From: Symbiodinium sp. CCMP2592
Lineage: Eukaryota > Sar > Dinophyceae > Suessiales > Symbiodiniaceae
Direction of reading: 5' to 3'
NCBI GenBank assembly: GCA_905221615.1
Contig: CAJNDT010000485.1
Coordinates: forward strand, 1 to 64,000
Length of the DNA stretch: 64,000 nucleotides
A program made the translations under genes and the position numbers. Of this stretch, positions 51,535-61,747 are shown piece by piece. Position 1 is the first letter of the stretch; each line of letters starts with the position of its first letter. The notes under the pieces are model-generated. The model saw only the letters and a list, made by a program, of their open reading frames with translations, did no database searches and was not told where the DNA came from.

Positions 51535-51819
51535 GACACGTTTCCGCTTGCGGATGACTCTTTCCACTAAAACTACAAGGTTGTTTTATTTGAGGGTAAT
51601 CCTTAACCCTCAAAATGGCGACAACCGGGAACCGATTGATTGCATGATTTCAAACTTTTAATTTCTGTGTGAAAGCATGCTTTTATCACACGAATGATTT
51701 TCCCAACCTTCAACGCTTGCATAAAGTGTTCTCTATGCATGTTGAAGTTATGAATGTTTCTATGCACCGACGGTTTTACAGATCAAGTGGCATTTCGGGC
51801 CACTGAAGAAAAATTTTGT
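51535..51819 (+). repeat. Element C split repeat A2
   Basis: 285 bp, the copy of 42358-42642. Confidence 0.97.
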
Positions 51820-51840
51820 CCCGCCCACCCACACCAAGGG

Positions 51841-52133
51841 GGGGGCAATCGGGTGCTTAGCACGCAGCGGAATCTCTCTACCGCAATCTTCACTCGTGGA
51901 AACGCAACCACTCGGGTCGTGCTCAACCCGTCGTGTGCTCGAACTTTCTTTCGAACAGCCCCTTTCGAGTGCTGGAACAAAAGAGTGCCACGTCAGCAGT
52001 TACGAGAATATATTCGGGAGCGATTTTTATAGCTGGCTCCTATACATATCATATTCTTGGGCATTTTGCATATCGAGCCCGTAGACTGACCCTTGAATCA
52101 TTGTGCAATATCCGGTTCTGGAGTTTTGTGGAA
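51841..52133 (+). repeat. Element C split repeat B2
   Basis: 293 bp, the copy of 51242-51534. A 21-bp spacer (51820-51840) separates it from A2. Confidence 0.97.
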
Positions 52134-52188
52134 AACATTCTCGAGTACACGATTGGAGGTTTTTGGATTTTTCCGAGCTTAGCAAAAA
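52134..52188 (+). repeat. Element B split repeat B2, second part
   Basis: 55 bp starting AACATTCTCGAGTACACG. It completes the 188-bp repeat begun at 42225. Confidence 0.95.
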
Positions 52189-54006
52189 CTGCTTGTTTGC
52201 GAAGGTAACTGGCAGGGGGCTGAGGCAGACCCGGCACTGCTTCAGGAGTTGATTGAGGAGGAGGTCTCGGCCGGCTACATAGAAGAAGTTCCCAGCTTAG
52301 AGGCGGCTTACGAAAGGTGGGGCAAGGAACGTGTTGCGGTGGGCCGTGTTAACATTGTCAAAGCCCCCGGACGCTCAGCCCGCTTGGTTATAGACAACAG
52401 CATCTGCAACACGAACCAGAACTGCCACGTGCCTGAACAGTTCTCCTTGCCCAGCCTCCAGGACATTCAGTCCGCTTACCCTCCAAGGGAGGACGAGGAG
52501 CCGGTTTCGGGTTTCAGCTTAGATGTGAAGGGAGCGCACAAAACTTCACTTGTGCGCGAGAAAGACAGAGGCCTGCTTGGACTAAGACAACAAGAACGCC
52601 TCTTTTTCTACCGTGTCTGTCCCTTCGGGGCCACTTTTTCTAGCCACTGGTTTGCCCGCTTGGGGGGCTTTTTCGTGCGCTGCCCTCACCTACTTATCTG
52701 GTTATCACACGTTCTCATGCTGTACGTCGATGATTTGCTTCTCTGGCAAAATTCTCGTGCACTGCCGCTTAGCGCTTCTCTGGTCTTGGCATTCTGCGCC
52801 TGCTTCAACATACCGCTTAGTTGGCGGAAATTGCAGATGGGGCCGTCTCTAACCTGGATAGGGTGGCAGATCGACTTCAAGGCTGGCTGTTACACTTTAC
52901 CAGAGCTCAAACGCTTGAAGCTACTTGTCCAGGTGGAGGAATGCCTTCGGCATCGACTTGTCAGCCGCAAACAGCTTGACAAACTGCTAGGTCTGCTTCA
53001 GTGGATTCTGCATGGTCTTCCTGCTTTACGCCCCTGGCTATGCACTCTGTATGATGACATGCATAGACCACTTGGCACCAATGTCAGCATCAGCCCAGTT
53101 GTTTGGCCAGGCATCCACTCTTACCTGGACAACAAGCTTCGCTTCACAGGTTGCCCCCCGGGCACGGGCATTTCACCTGGCTCAACGCTGCTTTCAGCTC
53201 GGCATAAGCCTCTTAAAAGTAAAGAAGACCTGGCTCTAGTCCCCGTAAGCACCAAGCGCATGTGGCTCCGAGTTACGGACCCCACTTCCTCCAAGCGGCG
53301 CTTATGTGAATCCAGCCGAGAAACCCTTGCCTTCTTTGCCCACTTGAGCTCCAGGGACTGGCGGCCCAGGCCACTTCGACCACCACCTACCAGTTCGGTG
53401 GAGTCGGCCGCAGATGCTTTCGGCAAGGGCAATGACTGTGGCGTGGGAGGTTGGCTACTCCTCCCCAGCGGACGCCTGCTTTGGTTTGCTCACCGCTACA
53501 CAGTCAAAGACTTCCTGGACTTAGGTCTACCCATGCAAGCAGATGCCAACCTAGACATCTCCAGCTACGAGACATTGGCACAGTGCTTTGTGCTTTTGGC
53601 CTTTTGGAAAGCCCATGGTTCCGGTCGCTTGGCTTTGACATTACCAGCTTTGAGCGATAATAGTGGTGCGGAGTCTGTGTGTAATAAGCTTTACACCTCT
53701 AAAGTACCACTTAACCTTTTCGTTCGCAAGCTTTCAATGTGGAGCTCGATTACCGGTGTCACTTTGGACTGCAGCCATATCGCTGGTGAGAAGAACGACG
53801 ACGCAGACCTGCTTTCTCGGTGGGATGGCTCCGCGGAACTCCCTGCCAAGTTTCTGGCCTCGAACCGCATCGAGCTCTCACTTTCTGAGTTCTGGCAGAT
53901 CCGCTTTCAAGTGACGCTTTTTCCCGCTGACACGTTTTTGAAATGGCAGCTTCCGTCAGCTGACAGCCTGGGCCCGACAAACCGCGGTTCAAGGAAGCGC
54001 AAGTAG
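52189..54006 (+). pseudogene. Reverse transcriptase-RNase H, element A (3' part after nested insertion)
   Basis: 605 residues in the same frame as 33229-33477 once element B is removed. Reverse transcriptase: ARLVIDNSICN, GFSLDVKGAHK, VCPFGATFSSHWF and the active site LYVDD at about 52720-52734. A helical thumb follows. RNase H: SAADAFGKGNDCGVGGW, SYETLAQCF, LSDNSGAESVC, HIAGEKNDDADLLSRW. Catalytic residues are intact, so only the insertion of element B and the upstream frame change disable it. The YVDD form and RNase H differ clearly from elements B and C, so A belongs to a separate lineage. Confidence 0.88.
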
Positions 54007-54077
54007 CTTCCTCACCTCACTTTTCTGCTTGGCCTTTTCACTACGTTTGCGAGGTTTCGGCTTGCCAGTTTCAGACC

Positions 54078-54302
54078 CGGGCTTTTGCGACTGCTCCGCT
54101 GCTTCAGCTTTTGCTTTACGATCTCGGACGGATCAAAGATCCGATCGGGACAGCCGACTTCTGAGCAGTCGCTTTACCGGCAAGCCGAAAAAAGGACAGT
54201 GTGCATACCTTCTTACATGTTCCAGCTTTTGCCAGCTTTTGCTTCGCACAGCATTCCTCGCAGTAGCCTTTTGTTGTTGCGTGGTGTAGTAATGTCCTGA
54301 AC
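54078..54302 (+). repeat. Element A split repeat B1
   Basis: 225 bp, matched by 54555-54779; from CGGGCTTTTGCGACTGCTCC to AATGTCCTGAAC. It shares one base (C54302) with A2. Confidence 0.95.
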
Positions 54303-54405
54303 GGTTCCTGTGTTTACTCAGGGTTGTTTCGGACTTACTCATCCCCGCGGCCCCGCTTGGGTTCAAGCATACACCACGCAACAGCAGCTTGCTTTCAAAA
54401 ACTTC
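54302..54405 (+). repeat. Element A split repeat A2
   Basis: 104 bp, the copy of 25347-25450. Confidence 0.95.
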
Positions 54406-54554
54406 CCCACCCGCCCACACCTTTGGGCACGCTTTCAGCGCAGGGAGCTTTTCAGTCACAGCCCGCTAGAAAGTCTTGTACCGCTTTCCGCTGTTGTTGC
54501 TCTAATTTCTTTTCAGCTTTGTTGATCCTTTGCTTATACGCTTACATGACGATA
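54406..54554 (+). other. Spacer between A2 and B2, element A
   Basis: 149 bp with no gene. Confidence 0.7.
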
Positions 54555-54779
54555 CGGGCTTTTGCGACTGCTCCGCTGCTTCAGCTTTTGCTTTACGATC
54601 TCGGACGGATCAAAGATCCGATCGGGACAGCCGACTTCTGAGCAGTCGCTTTACCGGCAAGCCGAAAAAAGGACAGTGTGCATACCTTCTTACATGTTCC
54701 AGCTTTTGCCAGCTTTTGCTTCGCACAGCATTCCTCGCAGTAGCCTTTTGTTGTTGCGTGGTGTAGTAATGTCCTGAAC
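54555..54779 (+). repeat. Element A split repeat B2
   Basis: 225 bp, the copy of 54078-54302. It marks the 3' end of element A. Confidence 0.95.
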
Positions 54780-55330
54780 TGAGCCGGCATTGCTGCAGGC
54801 TCTTCATGCCCATGTCTCGCTCGGGTTGAACTGCGTGGCACCGGGGCGACGCGCAAAAGCTTTGCCACCACCCATTGCTGGATCCACAAGAAGCTTGTTT
54901 GTAGGTGGCTCCCGACCGACGCCCAACCGGTTGGCGATGGCCTTCGCATCTGACGAATCGGACTTCATCACCAACTCGGGCTCTCGCGTGGCCCGGGCTC
55001 GCTTTGCCGCCTTTGTCCTTTCCCTTTCCTTTGCTGTCTCCCTTGCCTTTCTTGTCCTTGCCGCCCTTCTTGCCGCCACCTTTCTCCACGCGGTCCACGT
55101 CTATGGGGTCGCCGGTGTCCTGGTTGGAGTGCTCGGGGAAGGTAGAGAAGCTGTTTGCGTAGCTTGGCATAGGTGGTTTCCGGGGTGAGGCCCGTATGCA
55201 ACTGCACCTGAAGAGGGCCGAGGGTGGTTATCTTGAGGTCCCCCGAGAACTTCGTGGCAGAGATGCCCTCGTACTCGGCGGCGATCTCCTCGTAGCACAC
55301 CTGCTCGGCCAAGCGTTTTTTGTTGGGGGT
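54780..55330 (-). pseudogene. Copia-type gag remnant
   Basis: The minus strand reads CYEEIAAEYEGISATKFSG and PETTYAKLRKQLLYLP, then, one frame over, DTGDPIDVDRVEKGGGKK and a Lys/Gly/Asp-rich run (GKDKKGKGDSKGKGKDKGGK). This is the end of a gag protein before its zinc knuckle, which is missing. Reading is cut at 54780 by the 3' end of element A, so element A may have inserted into this gag. Confidence 0.6.
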
Positions 55331-55999
55331 CGAACCGCACCGTCGATAATTGAGCTACTAAAGCTAATTATCGCTGGCGGCTGCTAAGCTTCTCGGCTGC
55401 ATCTCCAAGGTAAAGACTCAATTAAGACCCTCCAAACCTCATAGCCGTTCTGGTCCGACACTCCACGGGCCAGCTTGGCCGGTCTCCCTCGCATAAAGGA
55501 AAGAAGTATGGGGCGTAGAGTTCTCATACATTCCCTCCACGTACTTTGCGTCCACTACCGACAGGTAGTTCTTCGAACCAGTCACTTTAGGAGTCAATCT
55601 CCTGGTCTCGGGTGGCCGGCTTGTAGACGTCCAGCTTCTGCACCAGCGCTGCCTGAGATTCGGCCGCAGCCGCGGTAGCAGCCTCAGCGACCATTGGAAG
55701 TGGAGCTTCCCAAAGGTCACCCTGACTTCTAACAAAGGCCCCGGCTGCAAAGTCCCAGCAGTCACCGGCAAATGGCCAGCAACACACAAGCCAAAGGCAG
55801 CCCACAAGGCTGCTGTTCCAGGCGATGCCCAGCGCCGCAAGGGTGCACAGCTCCAGGAAGCACCTTGCCCAGCCCACAGCCGGCAAGGAAGCGCACAAGC
55901 ACGCGAGGAGGCAGATGCCGCACGAGGCAGGCTCACTCTACACAGCGCGAGGGGCGGCTTTGGAGGCACCTGATCTTACAGGCGCTCCGCTACCATGGA
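55331..55999. other. Possible continuation of the minus-strand gag
   Basis: Minus-strand frames in this stretch include KNYLSVVDAKYVEGMYENST near 55560, but no domain is recognised. Probably decayed retroelement leader and gag. Confidence 0.3.
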
Positions 56000-56135
56000 A
56001 AAGCATCAAAGCACAATTACGCTGCTTTTTCCTCGGAAACGGCTTCAGTTGGTCGCTCGAATCTGCAACTGCTTCTTGCAATGCACTGTACGATAATTAT
56101 GGCATGCATGCCCTCTAGGGGTGTCCTTCAGCACT
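56000..56135 (-). repeat. Terminal direct repeat candidate (right copy)
   Basis: Same orientation as 24880-25006. It lies at the 5' side of the minus-strand gag remnant, where a 5' LTR would be. Confidence 0.6.
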
Positions 56136-57223
56136 AGCAAATTCGCGTGCGCTGAACAGCAAAGCACTTGATGATGACCACGAAACCCTCGCAGCGAAAC
56201 GTAGCTGCTCACATCTTCTTCTGGAAACATATACAGCACCAGGAAAATCAATCCCTTTCTGCACCGCCCTGGTGGATGGCGCGCAGCTGAGCAATCGGAA
56301 TCGCGACAAACTCGTAAACAGCTGCTTACACTTCCAGCGTGCGCAAAGCACGACGGCATGCAGTTTGAGAGAGCACTTCTTGAGATGCGTGGCGTGATGA
56401 TTGCCGCAGCATCGAAGACGCCAGTGGCGCAGAACACACCCGCCCAAGAAAGGAATGAAAGGAGCATGACGTGGCGGAATGCATCGATTCGCATCAATGT
56501 TTTCAAACCTAACAGCCGTGGGCCCCATACACTTGCACGTAAGCCAACAATCTCCGGAGCTGCCAAATCTGCAGGCCCCCGGCGCATGAACTGCGACTCG
56601 AACCAATCATCACGGCAACGACGCTTCCGTAGATCCAATTGTCCACAACACGAGTTTCGTTGCCTCTGAAACGTCATGGCGGCAGCAGCACATCGACACA
56701 GATCTGCCTCAATCGGAAATGCTGGCTTGGGAAGAGGGCTGCCACCTCACGCCCCCCCCACCCTGTCTAACCCCCCTGCTCCACCGTAGAGGGTCGGCGC
56801 CTCCGCCATACACTCCAGGTCAGCAGTAGGTCAGCGTTCACCAAGTCACCACCGCCGAGCTGGTGGCACCATTCCTGGTTCCTGGGCGCCCCTGCGTTAG
56901 CCTGGCAAAACACGGCCCCTGATGCCGGCATTGTTTGCCTTGGCATCGCCCGGCTATCCTCGATGATGTGTGCGTGACTTCACCATTTCCTTGCGCGACG
57001 CCATGTTCTGGGCAGGCTGCAGCACCACGTGGGGACGTATCCAACATCGGGCAACTCAACCCCTGCAAGACCCACGTGTGGAACGCAGCCAGCATTCGGC
57101 CCGAATCGCTGCTGTTTTGTGCCTTCGATGCGCAGCCTTCATGTCGGACATGCGGAACTGCTTGAACCTGCCCGCTAGGCCGTTGCACAGCTCGACGTTG
57201 AGACCATATTACAATCCGGCCGC
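56136..57223. other. Unassigned sequence
   Basis: Only a dispersed repeat (56521-56594) recognised. No gene supported. Confidence 0.4.
56521..56594 (-). repeat. Dispersed repeat, inverted copy
   Basis: Its reverse complement (GCAGTTCATGCGCCG ... GGCAGCTCCGGA ... TGTTGGC) matches 61669-61747 at roughly three quarters of positions. Confidence 0.6.
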
Positions 57224-57720
57224 ATGCTTCCGGACCTTCCAGTTGCTTGGCTGCTGCTGTATTGTGCTGTGCCCCGCGCGCAGCACATTCTCGGGATTGT
57301 GCCGCCTCCAGCAGCGAGGGTATCTCGGCTGCGGATGGCTGCGGCTGCACATGACCGCTCCGTTCCTAGCTGCCTTGCAAGACTCTTGCGTGTTGAGTCC
57401 GCCGGCGAGTTCTTGGCCAACGAGCTCGTGTGCGCCCGCGCCCAGCTCAGCCTCCAGCACGTTGGACTTGGTCCGCGCTGACTACGCGTCTTGGCCCCGC
57501 AAGACATCGCGACACCAGCTCATGCACACTCCCTCCCCGTTGCCAGGGCATGCGGGTGGCCAGCCTGTCGTTCTGACTCGTGGATGGCAGTGTGGTGCGT
57601 CCACCGATACCGCCTTCGTCGCTTCTCTCACGAGCAGGTTTGATGCTTCGTCGAAGGTCTTCTGGAATCCCAGTCCGGATTTTGTAGCCAGAGTCTTCAA
57701 AGCCGTGTCAACTAAATAGG
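57224..57720 (+). pseudogene. LINE pol fragment (region after RT core)
   Basis: MLPDLPVAWLLLYCAVPRAQ and a following HDRSVPSCLARLL, then LVCARAQLSLQHVGL and ADYASW in another frame, fit the helical region downstream of the RT in the LINE family also seen at 58.3 and 60.3 kb. It is an extra copy, because the equivalent region of the other copy is at about 60330. Confidence 0.55.
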
Positions 57721-58299
57721 AGCGGATAAGAAAAAATGATTTCAGTGGCTCGTACGCCAGCTTGCATTTGTGCAGGCGCATTTGGGTGGACCGGGTTGCA
57801 GTCTGCGTAGCACATTCCAGCCTTCCCACCGTCCGTGTCGACAGCGTGTCGACAGCGTCAACGAAATGCTATGATTTGTTCTCACTTTCCCGTCCGGTTC
57901 GGCTTATAACAGGGCAAAAGGTTTCGAGGGGTTGTGTTCGCGCGCGCCTGTGGGGAGCAACGCCGCAGATGTGTTCGTGTGCACCTCGGAGTGCGAAGAA
58001 ACGATGGGGGCACGATGCGTCTATGCATTCATGAGAGTGGGCAGCGTTGACCCTGGACTTTCGACAGCCCCGAGACTCATCTGAAAGCGCGCCCGCCCAT
58101 GACAAAGCACCGGCGTCGCACCCGTGGAAGCTGTTTTTCCTCGCGACACGTATTCTTCGCGACAAACTGTTTGTGACGGGGAGATACGTTGTTGTGGCGG
58201 CCTTGTGGAATGTGACGCGCGGCGGAGCGGCAGGGTTGACTGGCGTGCGAGCAAAGCATATGAGTATCTTGCTTTAGGACCAGCCACCAGCCACCCCTA
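57721..58299. other. Unassigned sequence
   Basis: No gene, repeat or RNA recognised. Confidence 0.4.
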
Positions 58300-58900
58300 G
58301 AGCTTGTCGCACATGCCGCAACGCGGCTGGCGAACTGCCAGAAGTGGCCGTAGCTCGATTCACAGCTTTTCGCAATCCAGATGGTGACGTGCGCGGCATA
58401 GCGACAGGCGACGCGTTCCGCCGCCCGGGCAAACACCTTCGACAAAACCACTCGCCCGGACCAGTTTGCTTTGCAGGCGCGAGCGGGCACGGATGCACTG
58501 GCGGCCCATGTCCGTGTGGCCTTGGACCAGGACCCAAACCAGGTGTTGGTGTTGCGGGATGGGCAGCGCCTACCACACGATCTCGCGCACTTCAGTTTTT
58601 AGCGGCGGTGAAGTCCGTCGCGCCCGATCTCGTCCCCTGCGTGAGCTTCTTGTATGATTGTTCTTCCACATACTCCTGGTGGGACGATTCGGGGCGTACC
58701 TCCAAGCGGCTCCTTGCGCTCCTGGATATAACCAGCACTTCCTAACTACGCGGGAGCGCTCGCGACACCCTGGTGCAGGCAATGCAGGCAGGATGCGGCA
58801 TAGCCTCCAATGATGGCAAAACACGGGTGTACAGCTATGCCGGAGGTAAGCCCCCACCAGGAATCGCTGAGCTGGGCGCAAACGTCTGGCGGGGAAATGC
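58300..58900 (+). pseudogene. LINE reverse transcriptase core, frameshifted
   Basis: The pieces, in order and changing frames, are VARFTAFRNPDGDVRGIATG, FALQARAGTDALAAHVRVAL, APDLVPCVSFLYDCSSTYSW and WDDSGR, then GKTRVYSYAGGKPPPGI and ELGANVWRGN. These are successive landmarks of a LINE reverse transcriptase (fingers, palm, the region after the active site). The GGEQGDP and catalytic Asp-Asp segment is missing between WWDD and GKTR, so part has been deleted. Confidence 0.65.
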
Positions 58901-60289
58901 TGTCTTGAGGCAACACCCGGGAACTTTTGAGCGAATTGCGTCGCTTGCAGGGCCGAGCACGCGCGGCGCATGCACTCGTTGTCTTCAGTTGGGGACTGAC
59001 AAAGGCTCGGGCGATTGGCCACATGGCTGGCAGCACAGTGCGTCGTGAACTCGCAATCTTCATTGCCGTGGGTGCACGTTGCTAGCAGCCTTGCTACAAA
59101 GCGCCTGCGCGCTTTGGCATTCCCATGCCGGGCCGCACGCTGGTGTGTGGCTGACTGCCAGACCGGAGCCACCACACTCACACTCCCTTCGCAAGCAATG
59201 CAGCTCGCCATAGCTCGCCTTATGCCGCCGCCTACGTCGCCCGGGGCGTCGCTGAATTTTGTAGTTTTTGTTGATGTATGGAGCAACACCCATAAGAGGG
59301 GCGCTGTGCCGTGATGCGACCCGGGTGTCGCCGCTGACCCGGACGGGCCAGCCGCAACCCTGCATTGCAGCGCACAACGGCGCCATGCAAGCGAACCGCT
59401 TACCCCGAGCTCTGTGCAGGCAGTCCGCAGCGGCTCCTCGTGCTTGTCTGAGGGGATCTGAGGGGTCATGCAGAAGTCGCTGGAGCGATGTGGGGCCAGC
59501 GGCTCGCTGGCCGCACTGCCATGCGTGACGCTTCTCGTCAACCAGCAAGCAAGGGACTGGGTGGCACGATTTTAACATTGGGCATCATTGGGCACTGTTG
59601 GCGGGTGGTGGGGTTGCTGGAGCTGCGACCACACGGGCTAACGTCCACACTGTTGAGCGGCACCTGGGTGCACAGCGAAGCACAGCCAACTCTGAGTGAA
59701 GTTGCGGAGCAGTCGAACCCCAGGTTTTTGGGCTACGCGCCAGCGGCATATGGCTGCGAAAATGAACGTCCGACAACAAAAGGTGGACAGCACGAACCGT
59801 TACCACGCGGATAGAAAAACGCTGAGGTGCTCAAGGTGGTTCCCGGCAACATTTACATAGCGTCTGCGTATCATGATCGGCTACATGATGCTGCAGGCAT
59901 GGCATGTTTTTTTTTTGCACCCTCGTTTGCCCGTCGACCCAGACTTGGACCGCGACCTGGCGGAGCCGGCAGAGCACAGTCGCTTTCCGATTCACATGAT
60001 TCACTGACCTCAGTTACAGCGCTCTAGCTGCTGGTGAAAACTAATATTTGCAAGGTCCTGTAAGCGAGTTGCGGGTCGAGACGGCTTCCATGATGTTGCT
60101 ATGCAGTGGACAGCTACTCGACTTTTTGGCATGGTAGAATGTAGCATCTTGACACCCAACTACGTTGTCCAAGCGGGGTGTGAATGAGTGTATGGATTCT
60201 CATTTCCTTCAACGGATTCAGCAACATGTTCGCAAATCGATTGGTAGCCCCATCGGAAGCCGCGAGTTCATGTGCCCCACCTGCAGTCC
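58901..60289. other. Unassigned sequence splitting a LINE
   Basis: About 1.4 kb with no recognised gene, lying between the RT core and the C-terminal part of what looks like one LINE. It could be an unrecognised insertion. Confidence 0.4.
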
Positions 60290-61256
60290 GCGTGGTTATT
60301 CTTCCAGTAAATCGCAGCTCCCCGTTGCACGTATACCTGCTGCGAGCGTTGCCGCCGGCCGACACCGCAGACCTCGCAGCTTCCCACGATGCCGTTATCC
60401 GACGTTGCCTCGCTCAGATGCTGGCGGGTGGCGATGGCGACATGCCGGTCTCGGAGCTCAGCCGAGCCCAACTCCCCTTGAGCTGGGAGGGCTGGGACAG
60501 GGCTCCGCCAAGCAGCAACATCACGCTGCCTACTGGAGCTTTTGGGCGGACACCGTCCGAGCGCTGCGGCAACACCTACAGTTCTGGCCGCCCTTCTCCG
60601 GCCGCTGCCCAGCGGAACCCGCCAGCACGCGAGCAGCGGAACTGCCCGCTTCCTACGCTCAGAAGGCTTCCCTGCGCCAACCTGGGCGAAAGGGTCCCAG
60701 GAGAAAGACCGGGATGGCAGCGAACGGCATCCAAAGCCCTGCGCAAGCGCGCGCTCGAGACGCTTTCCACCGAGCTGGACCCCACGTCTCGAGCGCTGCT
60801 GCTGTCGCAAGGCGGCGATGCGGCGAGCTGTGCCTTCACGGCTTTCCCAACGAGCTCCGACACCCGCGTGCCGAACGAGGAGTTCCGAGTCATGCTGCTC
60901 CGCAGACTCCGCCCACCTCTCCCGCTCGCCCCGTGTACGGCGACCACATGCGACCACCGGTCGGCCTGCGCCCAGGTCGGAGTCCCAGCGCGGAGTGCTG
61001 GGCCATGCTGGGCCCTTGGAGCGGGCAGCGGCTCGCATTTGCAGGGAGGCCAGTGCCCGTGTCGCATCGCGTCCTCGACGTACCCGCGAGCGATGGACGC
61101 CGCATAGAGGTGGTCGCCCTATGGCAGGGCCCTGAGGTCGCCGTGGACGCAACCGTCGTGAGCCCGGTCCGTCGAGATGGCCAACCCCGCCCGCGGGCTG
61201 ACCAACAACCGGCCCCCGCTTTGGCACAGCGCAAACGCTGGACTTACCCAAAACTG
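60290..61256 (+). pseudogene. LINE pol C-terminal part, frameshifted
   Basis: One frame carries YLLRALPPADTADLAASHDA, AQLPLSWEGW, and LLLSQGGDAASCAFTAFP with FRVMLLRRLRPPLPL. A second frame then takes over near 60950 with RRIEVVALWQGPEVAVDATV and VSPVRRDGQPRPRADQQPA, ending in RKRWTYPKL. The Asp/Glu-x-Val ... VDAT pattern resembles a PD-(D/E)xK-like nuclease region, though this is only inferred. The normal continuation is not on this strand; it is found inverted just downstream. Confidence 0.65.
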
Positions 61257-61480
61257 AGGCAGCTCCAACAGCGAGCACGCATGCGCGCGCAGGGCGGCGA
61301 ACGGTGCAAGCGCCGTCCAGCGGTGCATCATGGCTCGTTGCGCCCCGGCCGCACACCACGGCGCTCTTTGGCGGGCCCGCGCATTGGCGAGGAGTGGCAG
61401 GAAGGTGAGTGTGGTCCCGCTGATGCGTCCCCCGACCTCGATGCCGAAGACGGCCAGCGGGCAGCACCGGTCCCTCCGGG
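61257..61480 (-). pseudogene. Inverted C-terminal end of the LINE
   Basis: The minus strand reads EVGGRISGTTLTFLPLLANA, MMHRWTALAPFAALRAHACS and LLELPQFW. In this family these follow the RKxxYPEL segment that ends the plus-strand piece at 61256. The two halves meet head to head, so the end has been inverted. Confidence 0.55.
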
Positions 61481-61668
61481 TGGGTTGCTTGAAACAGTGT
61501 CATCAACAAGTCATTTGAGCATTGTTCGGGCAGAGCAAACCACGGCATTCTCGATTGGTGAAACCTTTGTCGATGTGCTAGTGCGGCCAAGAGGTTTCAG
61601 TACAAGCTCTTGCTGTGAACGATTGAACGCTGTGAAGCTTTATCTCCGTGACTATTGGGTCCAAAGTT

Positions 61669-61747
61669 GCAGTTCATGCGCCGGTCGCCGGTAGAGTTGG
61701 CGGCTCCGGAATGTGTTGGCCTAAGTTCAAGTCATGGGGCGTAGCCT
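61669..61747 (+). repeat. Dispersed repeat, direct copy
   Basis: Partner of 56521-56594: GCAGTTCATGCGCCGGTCGC ... GGCGGCTCCGGA ... GTTGGCC. Confidence 0.6.

Larger units (their letters stand above)
42358..52133 (+). mobile_element. Element C: intact tyrosine-recombinase retrotransposon (inner)
   Basis: 9,776 bp, nested in repeat B2 of element B. Split direct repeats: A1 42358-42642, B1 51242-51534, A2 51535-51819, B2 51841-52133. I found no difference within either pair, so insertion is recent. Five genes in one orientation: small coiled-coil protein, a second small protein, tyrosine recombinase, gag-like protein, pol. All frames are unbroken and catalytic residues are present, so the element may still be able to move. 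Confidence 0.95.
33478..52188 (+). mobile_element. Element B: tyrosine-recombinase retrotransposon (middle)
   Basis: Nested in the RT gene of element A. Split direct repeats: A1 33478-33710, B1 41600-41787, A2 41788-42020, and B2 in two pieces, 42225-42357 and 52134-52188, separated by element C. Net length is 8,935 bp. The B2 pieces (133 + 55 bp) rebuild exactly the 188 bp of B1. Genes: tyrosine recombinase, gag-like protein, pol. No target duplication. The first 6 bp (GAGCAG) could belong to either element or host. Confidence 0.93.
25347..54779 (+). mobile_element. Element A: tyrosine-recombinase retrotransposon (outer)
   Basis: The element is bounded by split direct repeats A1 25347-25450, B1 54078-54302, A2 54302-54405 and B2 54555-54779. 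The repeat pairs look identical. Net length is 10,722 bp once element B (33478-52188) is subtracted. Gene order: small coiled-coil protein, tyrosine recombinase, Cys-rich protein, gag with CCCH finger, oxygenase-methyltransferase, reverse transcriptase-RNase H. Split direct repeats plus a recombinase place it with PAT/Ngaro-type DIRS elements. No target-site duplication is seen, as expected for recombinase-mediated insertion. Confidence 0.93.

Noticed and set aside
58570..59541. 323-residue minus-strand frame
   Set aside because: Arg/Cys/Ser-rich with no domain; it overlaps the plus-strand RT remnant.
60268..61590. 440-residue minus-strand frame
   Set aside because: GC-rich antisense of the LINE remnant. 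Only the short piece at 61257-61480 has real motifs.
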